Shown in pieces: positions 58,161 to 64,000 of a stretch of 64,000 nt of DNA. The translations under genes were made by a program, and so were the position numbers. Origin of the DNA: Oxydemutator sp963693105 (GTDB lineage: Bacteria; Pseudomonadota; Gammaproteobacteria; Poriferisulfidales; Oxydemutatoraceae); contig OY843752.1 in the NCBI GenBank assembly GCA_963693105.1, positions 248,001-312,000 on the forward strand, read 5' to 3'. How positions within the stretch are numbered: position 1 is the first letter of the stretch; each line of letters begins with the position of its first letter. A model generated the notes under the pieces. The model saw nothing but the letters and a program-made list of their open reading frames with translations, was not told where the DNA came from and did not search any database.

Positions 58161-58854
58161 TGCCCATGCCTTCGGACGGCCCGCCGCCACGGTGAACCTG
58201 CTTGTGCAGGATGGCCGTGAATTCCTCGATAAAATTGTCGTAGCGCATCAACTGCCGGTTGGTGTTGTCGCTGAAACGGTTGTAGGCGATGGTCGCCGGA
58301 ATCGCGGCAAACAGCCCCATCGCCGTCGCCACCAGCGCTTCGGCGATACCGGGCGCCACCAGCGACAACGTGGCTTGTTGCACGTCGCGCAACGCCAGAA
58401 AGGCGTGCATGATGCCCCACACGGTCCCGAAGATGCCGACATACGGCGAAGTGGAGCCGACGATGGCCAGAAAATTGAGATGCTTGCCGAGACTTTCCAC
58501 TTCCCTGGCCAGCGCCACTTTCATCGAGCGCACCGCGGTGTCGGCAATCGCCAGCGGCGACAGGGCGCCTTGCTTGTGCAGGCGCGCATACTCCTTGAAA
58601 CCGCTCTGAAAAATCGCGGCCATGCCGCTTTGCCGCCCCTGTTCCAGTTCGGCGTACAACTGCGTCAAATCCACGCCCGACCAGAAGCGCTCTTCAAAGT
58701 CGTCGGCGACGCGCCGCACCTGCTTGAATTCGCGCCACTTGCTGATGATGTAGGTCCAACTCATGACGGAGGCGGCGACCAGCAGCAGCATGACCATCTG
58801 GACGACAAAAGTCGCCTCGACAACCAGCGAGAAAAAATTGAAATCGGATCCCAT
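58153..58854 (-). CDS. tolQ: Tol-Pal system protein TolQ
   Basis: MotA/TolQ/ExbB proton-channel protein, 233 residues. There is an N-terminal helix (about 13-37), a cytoplasmic loop, then two helices around 'STSPYVGIFGTVWGIMHAF' and 'GIAEALVATAMGLFAAIPA', the conserved family core. It lies 60 bp after ruvB; the ybgC thioesterase gene usually preceding tolQ is absent. Confidence 0.97.
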   Translation of the reverse strand: MGSDFNFFSLVVEATFVVQMVMLLLVAASVMSWTYIISKWREFKQVRRVADDFEERFWSGVDLTQLYAELEQGRQSGMAAIFQSGFKEYARLHKQGALSPLAIADTAVRSMKVALAREVESLGKHLNFLAIVGSTSPYVGIFGTVWGIMHAFLALRDVQQATLSLVAPGIAEALVATAMGLFAAIPATIAYNRFSDNTNRQLMRYDNFIEEFTAILHKQVHRGGGPSEGMGND

Positions 58855-58914
58855 CCTAAGGCCCTCCCGGAACCGCGATTCTAACGCATACCGCGCGCGG
58901 ACGGAAAAAAACGC

Positions 58915-59949
58915 TCAAGACAACAGGTCCGGCGCGGCGGCGCAGGTGGCAGGCTCCAGTCCGAAATGCCGGTACGCCGCCGCCGTCGCCAGCCGCCCGC
59001 GCGCCGTTCTCGTCAAAAACCCGCTCTGTATCAAAAACGGCTCGATGACGTCCTCGATGGTGCCGCGCTCCTCGCCCAGCGCCGCTGCCAGGCTGTCAAT
59101 GCCGACCGGGCCGCCGTCGAATTTCTCGATCAGGGCCAGCAGCAGTTTGCGGTCCATCACGTCAAAACCGTGCACATCCACTTCGAGCATGTCGAGCGCC
59201 TGGTCCGCGACTTCGCGGCTGACGGCGCCGTCGGACTTGACCTGCGCGTAATCGCGCACCCGCCGCAACAAACGGTTGGCGACGCGCGGCGTGCCGCGTG
59301 AACGGCGTGCAATCTCAAGAGCGCCGGCCTCGGCCACCGCAACGTCGAGGATGCCGGCACTGCGCGCGACGATGGCGGCCAGTTCCTGCGTGCTGTAAAA
59401 CTCCAGCCGCTGCACGATGCCGAAGCGGTCGCGCAGCGGCGACGTCAGCAGGCCGGCGCGCGTGGTCGCGCCCACCAGGCTGAAGGGCGGCAAATCCAGT
59501 TTGATCGAGCGCGCCGCCGGGCCTTCACCGAGCACAATGTCGAGCTGGAAGTCCTCCATTGCCGGATAGAGGATTTCCTCGACCGCCGGAGGCAGCCGGT
59601 GAATCTCGTCAATGAACAATACGTCGCGGGGTTCGAGATTGGTCAGCATGGCGGCGAGATCGCCCGCCTTCTCAAGAATAGGCCCGGCGGTCTGGCGCAT
59701 TTCGACGCCCATCTCGTTGGCGACGATGTGCGCCAGAGTCGTCTTGCCGAGGCCGGGCGGGCCGAAGATCAGCACATGGTCCAGCGCCTCGCCGCGCTCG
59801 CGCGCGGCGGTGATGAAAATTTCCATCTGCTCCTTGACCGCGGCTTGGCCGATGTAATCGGCGAGCCGGCGGGGGCGAATCTCGCCGTCCAGGGAGACTT
59901 CTTCGGCGGCCTGCCCGGCGGCGAGCAGGGGGTTGGCTGACATGGACAT
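58915..59949 (-). CDS. ruvB: Holliday junction branch-migration ATPase RuvB
   Basis: Hexameric motor of RuvABC. The 344 residues contain Walker A GPPGLGKT (63-70), Walker B FIDEIHRL, sensor/arginine-finger region 'GATTRAGLLTSPLRDRFG', and the C-terminal winged helix ('LIQSGFLTRTARGR'). Two in-frame ATGs at 59949 and 59943 are possible. It is separated from ruvA by two precursor-like genes and a duplicated remnant, whereas ruvA and ruvB normally adjoin. Confidence 0.97.
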   Translation of the reverse strand: MSMSANPLLAAGQAAEEVSLDGEIRPRRLADYIGQAAVKEQMEIFITAARERGEALDHVLIFGPPGLGKTTLAHIVANEMGVEMRQTAGPILEKAGDLAAMLTNLEPRDVLFIDEIHRLPPAVEEILYPAMEDFQLDIVLGEGPAARSIKLDLPPFSLVGATTRAGLLTSPLRDRFGIVQRLEFYSTQELAAIVARSAGILDVAVAEAGALEIARRSRGTPRVANRLLRRVRDYAQVKSDGAVSREVADQALDMLEVDVHGFDVMDRKLLLALIEKFDGGPVGIDSLAAALGEERGTIEDVIEPFLIQSGFLTRTARGRLATAAAYRHFGLEPATCAAAPDLLS

Positions 59950-59960
59950 GGGCGGGATTC

Positions 59961-59966
59961 ATTATA
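59961..59966 (-). promoter_or_regulatory. Candidate -10 box directly ahead of ruvB
   Basis: TATAAT on the minus strand, 11 bp before the first ruvB ATG, which would give a 5' leader of only about 4-5 nt. There is no good -35 hexamer and no ribosome-binding site. A copy of this box with the following start-codon region lies upstream of ruvC (62828-62833). The remaining 59,967-60,152 spacer has a GGCGCC-based hairpin near 60105-60123 but no T-run. Confidence 0.4.
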
Positions 59967-60152
59967 AGGGAATTTATACCGGCGGGCCGGCGGGTGTTTC
60001 CACCGGCGTCATGAGCGCGGTCTTTGCCGCCCTTTCCGCTTTCGCGGGATGGCGGCGGGGGGAAGTGAATGACGACACAAAGGCGGATGCACCGTCGGGC
60101 GGGACGGCGCCGATGACCGGCGCCTCCCTTTCAAAGCGGAAATCCGGCGGCT

Positions 60153-60689
60153 TTAACTGGCGAGGCCGATGTTGACAGGGCTGCTGCTGGCAGCGCCAGC
60201 CTGTATTGCATTGGAAATACCAACGCCGATACCCGCCGCGATACCCGCCGCGAGACCGTATCCGACCGCCATAGAACCCACCACAATCAACCCACCGACA
60301 AACGTAGTCAAGGCGGTTGCAGTAAGAGATACAGTCACCGCTCCCCCTGCACCAATAGTTGCGTAAGCGCTTCCGACGCCGACAGCAAGGCCAATTGAAG
60401 TGAAAAGCGCGGCTAACCCGCCGAATATGACGTCCCCCCCGGAAACGGCTGCCAGTTGCTCGTCAGTCATCTCCATTACGATGGGTGCCTCTGGCCGCAT
60501 ATAGGAATATCCGGGCACCACGATGTTCAATTCACCGGCGGTGTTTTGCTCGTAAACCACTTTCACATGCGGGACAAGCGCCAGGGTTTCCTCCACACTG
60601 TTCCGAGTTCGTTCCACCGTTTCACCATCCATCAATCGTTGAGCGATGACGACCGCCGCGTATTCATTAATCATAGGTAATTCAGTCAT
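60153..60689 (-). CDS. NHLP-like leader plus glycine-zipper precursor peptide 1
   Basis: 178 residues from ATG 60689, with strong ribosome-binding site AAGGAGG 7 bp upstream. The leader (1-85) has 'HVKVVYEQNTAGELNIVVPG' and 'MTDEQLAAVSGG', the pattern of nitrile-hydratase-like (NHLP) leaders and their Gly-Gly cleavage site (84-85). The predicted core (86-178, about 93 residues) is Gly/Ala/Val/Ile-rich with many GxxxG steps, has no Cys, and ends 'SSSPVNIGLAS'. Two paralogues lie at 61059 and 62947. Family knowledge suggests cleavage and export by a peptidase-containing ABC transporter, but none is in the window. A bacteriocin-like or other secreted role is inference. Confidence 0.7.
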   Translation of the reverse strand: MTELPMINEYAAVVIAQRLMDGETVERTRNSVEETLALVPHVKVVYEQNTAGELNIVVPGYSYMRPEAPIVMEMTDEQLAAVSGGDVIFGGLAALFTSIGLAVGVGSAYATIGAGGAVTVSLTATALTTFVGGLIVVGSMAVGYGLAAGIAAGIGVGISNAIQAGAASSSPVNIGLAS

Positions 60690-60752
60690 TGCTTTCCTCC
60701 TTCGGTTGCAGATAGGTCATAGATTATCCCATTATCAACACAGATAACAATC

Positions 60753-60773
60753 TGACAAAGGTTTCTGAACGGG
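60753..60773 (-). promoter_or_regulatory. Conserved upstream element of precursor gene 1
   Basis: On the minus strand GTTCAGAAACCTTTGTCA, shared almost perfectly with 61668-61688 and 63561-63579. It sits 64 bp before the start codon. An imperfect promoter (TTGTTA, 17 bp, ATAATC, or TTGTCA with GATAAT) overlaps or follows it. Confidence 0.5.
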
Positions 60774-60788
60774 TGGCGGGGCCGCCAA

Positions 60789-60879
60789 TCAGGCGGATTT
60801 CAGGGTCTGGCGGATGATTTGCCCGGTGTTCGTGCCGGTGGTTCCGGCACTCTTGACCATGCGCCTGGCGTCGGCGGGG
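60789..60879 (-). pseudogene. Remnant of a duplicated ruvA 3' end
   Basis: 91 bp matching the last 30 codons and stop of ruvA (61704-61794) with about ten substitutions. It then joins abruptly to sequence matching the region upstream of ruvC (62795 onward). The true ruvA is intact. The rest of the missing copy has been deleted, so this is a scar of a duplicated ruvC-ruvA block. Confidence 0.85.
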
Positions 60880-61081
60880 AATTGGCTGACATGGACATGG
60901 GCCAATCCATGATACCCGGTGGCCGACAGGCAGGACGCCCGGTCACAAAGAGGATGCTCTTCCCGGGCGGAAAGGACGCGGATTACGCAAAAGCGGGGGC
61001 CGCCGGTGCAGCCCGGCGTACCCCCTGATTTACTTTGAGTGGGCGGTTTTCAGCGGCTTCAACCGGGGAGGCCGACGTTGG
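60871..61081 (-). repeat. Duplicated ruvC-upstream segment, copy 2
   Basis: Matches 62795-62969: the TTGGCTGACATGGACATGGG block (60882-60901), the stretch ending ACGCCCGGTCACAAAGAG, the AAAAGCGGGGGCCGCCGG block and the last codons of the precursor gene. It carries about 36 extra bp near 60950-60986. Together with the ruvA scar it fills the 60,690-61,058 gap between precursors 1 and 2. Confidence 0.85.
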
Positions 61082-61598
61082 CGGGACCGCTAGGGGCGCC
61101 CATACCGCCCAGGGCCATGCCCGTGCCAACGGCCACTCCCCCAGCCGTGGCGATTCCAGCAACCGCGATGCCGCCCAATACCGCGCCACCCACAGCGACA
61201 GCCAGGCCGCCTGCAACCATGCCACCGCCGACAACGCCGCCGCCGACGGCAAGCCCAGTGCCAGCAGAAATTCCAGCGCCCACGGCAACACCGATGGCGC
61301 CGGCAATCGCCTTGGCGACGAGGATGATAGTGGCGAAAATTTCACCGCCAGATATTTTCGCCATTTCCTCCTCGCTCAACACTGCGGACGACATTATTTC
61401 GTCCAGTTGAGAATAGTGCGGTACCGCGATGTTCAGTTCATCGGCGGTGTTATGCGCGTAAGCGATTCTAAAATCAGGGGTTTTCTCCTCTAATCCACCC
61501 AGGATTTCGCGGCATTGAGCGGCGCCTTCTTTTTCACCGACCAGCACCATCCCGATAGGAATTGCCGAAAGCTCATTTATTGCGGGAAGTTCTGTCAT
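61059..61598 (-). CDS. NHLP-like leader plus glycine-zipper precursor peptide 2
   Basis: 179 residues from ATG 61598, with AGGAGA 8 bp upstream. The leader has 'FRIAYAHNTADELNIAVPHY' and 'LSEEEMAKISGG' (Gly84-Gly85). The predicted core (86-179) is nearly all Gly, Ala, Val and Ile, with repeated GGGVVGGGMVAGG-type runs, no Cys, and ends 'PSGPANVGLPG'. The frame extends open upstream of the ATG, but the ribosome-binding site and paralogues support this start. It lies between ruvA (upstream) and the ruvA scar. The AT content looks higher than in the flanking repair genes (not computed). Confidence 0.7.
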   Translation of the reverse strand: MTELPAINELSAIPIGMVLVGEKEGAAQCREILGGLEEKTPDFRIAYAHNTADELNIAVPHYSQLDEIMSSAVLSEEEMAKISGGEIFATIILVAKAIAGAIGVAVGAGISAGTGLAVGGGVVGGGMVAGGLAVAVGGAVLGGIAVAGIATAGGVAVGTGMALGGMGAPSGPANVGLPG

Positions 61599-61635
61599 TT
61601 TTCTGTCTCCTATATCAAAGTCCAAGTTGATTGAA

Positions 61636-61664
61636 ATCGTAGCGGATGAGGGGGAAAAAGTCAA
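61636..61664 (-). promoter_or_regulatory. Candidate promoter of precursor gene 2
   Basis: TTGACT (61659-61664), 17-bp spacer, TACGAT (61636-61641) on the minus strand, 37 bp before the ATG and directly downstream of the conserved element. Confidence 0.5.
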
Positions 61665-61667
61665 GTA

Positions 61668-61688
61668 TGACAAAGGTTTCTGAACGGG
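61668..61688 (-). promoter_or_regulatory. Conserved upstream element of precursor gene 2
   Basis: Second copy of the GTTCAGAAACCTTTGTCA element, lying just after the ruvA stop codon. It is placed before its promoter as at 63561-63579. Confidence 0.5.
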
Positions 61689-61703
61689 CGGCGGGGCCGC
61701 CGC

Positions 61704-62285
61704 TCAGGCAGATTTCAGGGCCTGGCGGATGATTTGCTCGGTGTTCGCGCCGGTGGTTCCGACACTCTTGACCATGCGCCTGGCGGCGGCGGGCTTGTAG
61801 CCCAGCGCCACCAGCGCCTCGCACGCATCGCGCGCGCCGTCCCTGGCCGTCGCCGGGTCGCGCGCCGCGGCCTGCCAGAATTCGTCGTTCAAACGGTTTT
61901 TCATCTCGACAATCAGGCGTTCGGCGGTTTTGCGGCCAATTCCAGGCAGCCGCGCCAGCGCCTCGGCGTCGCCGTCCTCGATGCACTCGCGGAAGACATC
62001 GGCTTCCATGCCGGACAGAATCGCCAGCGCGGTCCTGGCGCCGATGCCGCTGACCTTGAGCACTTCGCGGAACAAGGCGCGGTCGTACTCGCCGGCGAAG
62101 GCATAGAGAATGTGGGCGTCGTCGCGCACCAGCAGATGGGTCAGAACGGTCACCTCGGCGCCGGCTTCGGGCAGCGCATAGAACGTACACATCGGCGCTT
62201 GCAGTTCGTAGCCGACGCCGCCGACGTCAATCAGCAGATGCGGCGGCTTTTTTACGATCAAGGTGCCGCAAAGACGCGCGATCAT
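61704..62285 (-). CDS. ruvA: Holliday junction DNA-binding protein RuvA
   Basis: 193 residues. 'MIARLCGTLIVKKPPHLLID' OB-fold start, helix-hairpin-helix motifs 'LKVSGIGARTALAILSG' and 'LARLPGIGRKTAERLIVEMK', and domain III ('EALVALGYKPAAARRMVKSV') that contacts RuvB. ATG 62285 overlaps the ruvC stop (ATGA). Its 3' end has been copied at 60789-60879. Confidence 0.97.
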   Translation of the reverse strand: MIARLCGTLIVKKPPHLLIDVGGVGYELQAPMCTFYALPEAGAEVTVLTHLLVRDDAHILYAFAGEYDRALFREVLKVSGIGARTALAILSGMEADVFRECIEDGDAEALARLPGIGRKTAERLIVEMKNRLNDEFWQAAARDPATARDGARDACEALVALGYKPAAARRMVKSVGTTGANTEQIIRQALKSA

Positions 62286-62779
62286 CGCACGGCCTCCGCG
62301 GCGGGCAGACGGACATCGGACACAAAGGCGTGGCACAGCGCGGCGGCCATCGCGTCCGACTCGTCGAACGCCCCGCGTTCGGCGATGCCGAGCAGGCGGC
62401 AGACCATGTACTGAACCTGGCGCTTGTCGGCGCCGCCGCCGCCGGTGACCGCCTTCTTGATGAATTTCGCGCTGTATTCGTGCACCGCAAGACCGGCCTT
62501 GACCACCGCGCATATCGCGGCGCCGCGCGCCTGGCCGAGTTTCAGCGCGATCGCGGCATTCTTCGCCAGGAAAACTTCCTCCACCGCCGCCTCTTGCGGC
62601 TTGTGCGCCTCGACGACCTCGAGCACGCCGTCGAAAATCATGCCGAGCCGCTCGTGCGGCGGCAAATCGGCGACGTGGATGACGCCGCCCGCAATGTAAC
62701 GATGCGCGCGGCCGTTGCTTTCGATGACGGAGTAACCGGTGTCGCGAAAACCGGGGTCAATGCCGAGAATACGCTTCAT
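62282..62779 (-). CDS. ruvC: Holliday junction resolvase RuvC
   Basis: 165 residues. Catalytic acidic residues are visible: D7 in ILGIDPGF, the Glu in AAVEEVFLAKN, and the Asp pair in FDESDAMAAALCHAF. The ATG 62779 begins 'MKRILGIDPGFRDTGYSVI'. A short frame beginning ATGTCCATGTCA upstream ends with a TGA that overlaps this ATG. The duplicated segment 62795-62969 replaces the usual direct link to yebC. Confidence 0.97.
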   Translation of the reverse strand: MKRILGIDPGFRDTGYSVIESNGRAHRYIAGGVIHVADLPPHERLGMIFDGVLEVVEAHKPQEAAVEEVFLAKNAAIALKLGQARGAAICAVVKAGLAVHEYSAKFIKKAVTGGGGADKRQVQYMVCRLLGIAERGAFDESDAMAAALCHAFVSDVRLPAAEAVR

Positions 62780-62794
62780 CGCACGCCGCGCGGC

Positions 62795-62969
62795 GGGAAA
62801 TTGGCTGACATGGACATGGGCCGGTTCATTATACCCGGCGGCTGACCGGCAGGACGCCCGGTCACAAAGAGTACGCAAAAGCGGGGGCCGCCGGTGCGGC
62901 CCGGCGTACCCCCTGATTTACTTTGAGTGGGCGGGTTTCAGCGGCTTCAACCGGGGAGGCCGACGTTGC
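62795..62969 (-). repeat. Duplicated ruvC-upstream segment, copy 1
   Basis: Partner of 60871-61081. It holds a TATAAT (62828-62833), a block identical to the ruvB start region (62801-62821 matches 59933-59953), the AAAAGCGGGGGCCGCCGG stretch, and the last codons of precursor gene 3. Confidence 0.85.
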
Positions 62970-63489
62970 TGGGACCGGACCCACCGACCGGACCACCCGT
63001 GTACGTATTACTGCCGGCGAAGACACCTGCCTCAATACCAACCCCGACGCCGACCGCGGCCCCGACCCCGACTCCGACCGCTGTCCCTACAATAACCCCA
63101 CCGACAACGGCAGACGCCGTCGTTCCCGCAGCAACACCGACCGCCGTACCAATCGCGGAAAAGACTCCAACGCAGGCGGCTATCAGACCGATGATTTCAA
63201 AAAGCCCGCCGGATACTTTATCCATTTGCTCGTCGGTCAAGGATCCCATCATCTCGTCAACCAAGGCATAGTCCGGTACCACGACGTTCAATTCATCGGC
63301 GGTATTGTGGACATACGTGATTCGCAAATCGGGGCATTGCGCCGCAACCTGCTCTACGGCTTTGCGGACTACAGGCGCCGTCTCTTCATTGGACAACCCT
63401 GCCCCGATGAGAATAGCCGCATATTCATTCATCATAGGTGTTCCTTCATCCGTCATAGGTGCTCCATCTGCTGTATTTGCTGTATCCAT
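62947..63489 (-). CDS. NHLP-like leader plus glycine-zipper precursor peptide 3
   Basis: 180 residues from ATG 63489, with AGGAG 7 bp upstream. A ten-residue extension ('MDTANTADGA') precedes the part aligning with paralogues. The leader has 'LRITYVHNTADELNVVVPDY' and 'LTDEQMDKVSGG' (Gly94-Gly95). The predicted core (96-180, 85 residues) is Gly/Val/Ala-rich, with a single Cys ('IAACVG'), and ends 'GSGPSNVGLPG', like paralogue 2. It lies between yebC and ruvC. It has its own promoter. Confidence 0.7.
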   Translation of the reverse strand: MDTANTADGAPMTDEGTPMMNEYAAILIGAGLSNEETAPVVRKAVEQVAAQCPDLRITYVHNTADELNVVVPDYALVDEMMGSLTDEQMDKVSGGLFEIIGLIAACVGVFSAIGTAVGVAAGTTASAVVGGVIVGTAVGVGVGAAVGVGVGIEAGVFAGSNTYTGGPVGGSGPSNVGLPG

Positions 63490-63528
63490 GTCTGGCTCCT
63501 CATTGCTGCTACTGTTCCGCAGTCTGTC

Positions 63529-63557
63529 AGCATACAGACAACGACCGGAAATATCAA
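63529..63557 (-). promoter_or_regulatory. Sigma-70 promoter of precursor gene 3
   Basis: TTGATA (63552-63557), 17-bp spacer, TATGCT (63529-63534) on the minus strand, 39 bp before the ATG. The conserved element lies just upstream of the -35 box. This is the clearest of the three precursor promoters. Confidence 0.6.
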
Positions 63558-63560
63558 GTA

Positions 63561-63579
63561 TGACAAAGGTTTCTGAACC
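63561..63579 (-). promoter_or_regulatory. Conserved upstream element of precursor gene 3
   Basis: Third copy of GTTCAGAAACCTTTGTCA, 3 bp upstream of the -35 box. That position fits an activator or UP-type element; binding partner unknown. Confidence 0.5.
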
Positions 63580-63642
63580 GATGTTTGCGGCCATGTCTGC
63601 GCGGTTTCAGCACCGTGCAAACCATCGCGGCGCCGTGAGCGC

Positions 63643-64000
63643 TTACAAAGCGCCGTCCGGAAAGTCGGCGTTGCAATAGACGTTTTGCACGTCGTCGAGC
63701 GCTTCGAGCGCGTCCAGCAGGCGCAGCAGTTTGTCCGCATCGTCGCGCGCAAGCGGGACTGAATTCGCGGGCGTCATCTCGACCGCGCTGTCCTGCGGCG
63801 GCGCGCCCGCCTGCCGCATCGTCTCGCGTACATCGAGCAGGCGCTTCGGCTCCACCGTCAGCCGCAAGCCGGCGGCGTCGGCCGCGACATCTTCGACGCC
63901 CGCCTCGATGGCGGCCTCGATGACCGCGTCCTCGTCGCAATCGGGCGGATAAACCAGCACGCCTTTCTGCTCAAACAGCCAGGCGACGGAGCCGGACGTG
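63643..64000 (-). CDS. yebC: YebC/PmpR family protein, N-terminus outside window
   Basis: The final 119 codons of the gene; the start lies beyond base 64000. 'GSVAWLFEQKGMLVYP' and 'LDALEALDDVQNVYCNADFP' are typical of YebC, a translation or transcription-modulating family. In gammaproteobacteria it normally lies directly upstream of ruvC; here precursor gene 3 intervenes. Confidence 0.95.
   Translation of the reverse strand, partial: TSGSVAWLFEQKGVLVYPPDCDEDAVIEAAIEAGVEDVAADAAGLRLTVEPKRLLDVRETMRQAGAPPQDSAVEMTPANSVPLARDDADKLLRLLDALEALDDVQNVYCNADFPDGAL

Noticed and set aside
60100..60130. GGCGCC hairpin as terminator of precursor gene 1.
   Set aside because: Short 6-bp stem and no T-run in the direction of transcription.

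Overview
The window is GC-rich (about two-thirds G+C by eye) bacterial chromosome. The yebC-ruvC-ruvA-ruvB-tolQ-tolR-tolA-tolB-cpoB-queE-queC order, the glnK-amtB pair, rpsU-yqeY, rph-rdgB-hemW and the tRNA-Ser(CGA) all point to a gammaproteobacterium. I cannot place it more finely. Many genes overlap by 1-25 bp or are separated by a few bases, so the chromosome is compact.

Left part (1-19,686, minus strand): one reading frame stays open from a start near 19,686 to the left edge of the window, so at least 6,562 codons, with no stop seen. It encodes a secreted giant made of about 43 Calx-beta-type repeats, interrupted by three PKD/REJ-like modules. Its last 5 kb in the window consist of a recently amplified unit of about 2.2 kb (two full copies and part of a third). 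The C-terminus lies outside the window.

Middle part (19.9-54.7 kb): mostly housekeeping. aroK-aroB diverges from mrcA (PBP1A). rpsU-yqeY-gltD-hemE, a GT25 glycosyltransferase with a rhomboid protease, priA, and HNH-hemH follow. Next are a tandem pair of paralogous glycosyltransferase-like proteins, a stand-alone 5'-3' exonuclease with a duplicated tail, an M48 lipoprotein metalloprotease, rpmE, and rph-rdgB-hemW. Then come a glycosyltransferase-like gene, glnK-amtB behind a sigma-54-like promoter, a D12-class adenine methylase, a multicopper oxidase fused to a beta-barrel-like tail, a predicted HNH endonuclease, tRNA-Ser, rplM-rpsI, an FMN glutamate-synthase-domain protein, an outer-membrane barrel, a YeeE/YedE transporter and queE-queC.

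Right part (54.7-64.0 kb, minus strand): the ruv-tol locus. The tol cluster lacks pal between tolB and cpoB, and ybgC before tolQ. Three paralogous precursor-like genes are inserted among yebC, ruvC, ruvA and ruvB. Each encodes an NHLP-type leader of about 85-95 residues ending in a Gly-Gly motif, then a Gly/Ala/Val-rich glycine-zipper core of 85-94 residues with a conserved C-terminal tail. DNA remnants show that an ancestral precursor-ruvC-ruvA block was duplicated and the second ruvCA copy deleted, leaving a 91-bp ghost of the ruvA 3' end. This precursor family inside a DNA-repair operon is the most unusual system in the window. No maturation enzyme or exporter for it is present here.
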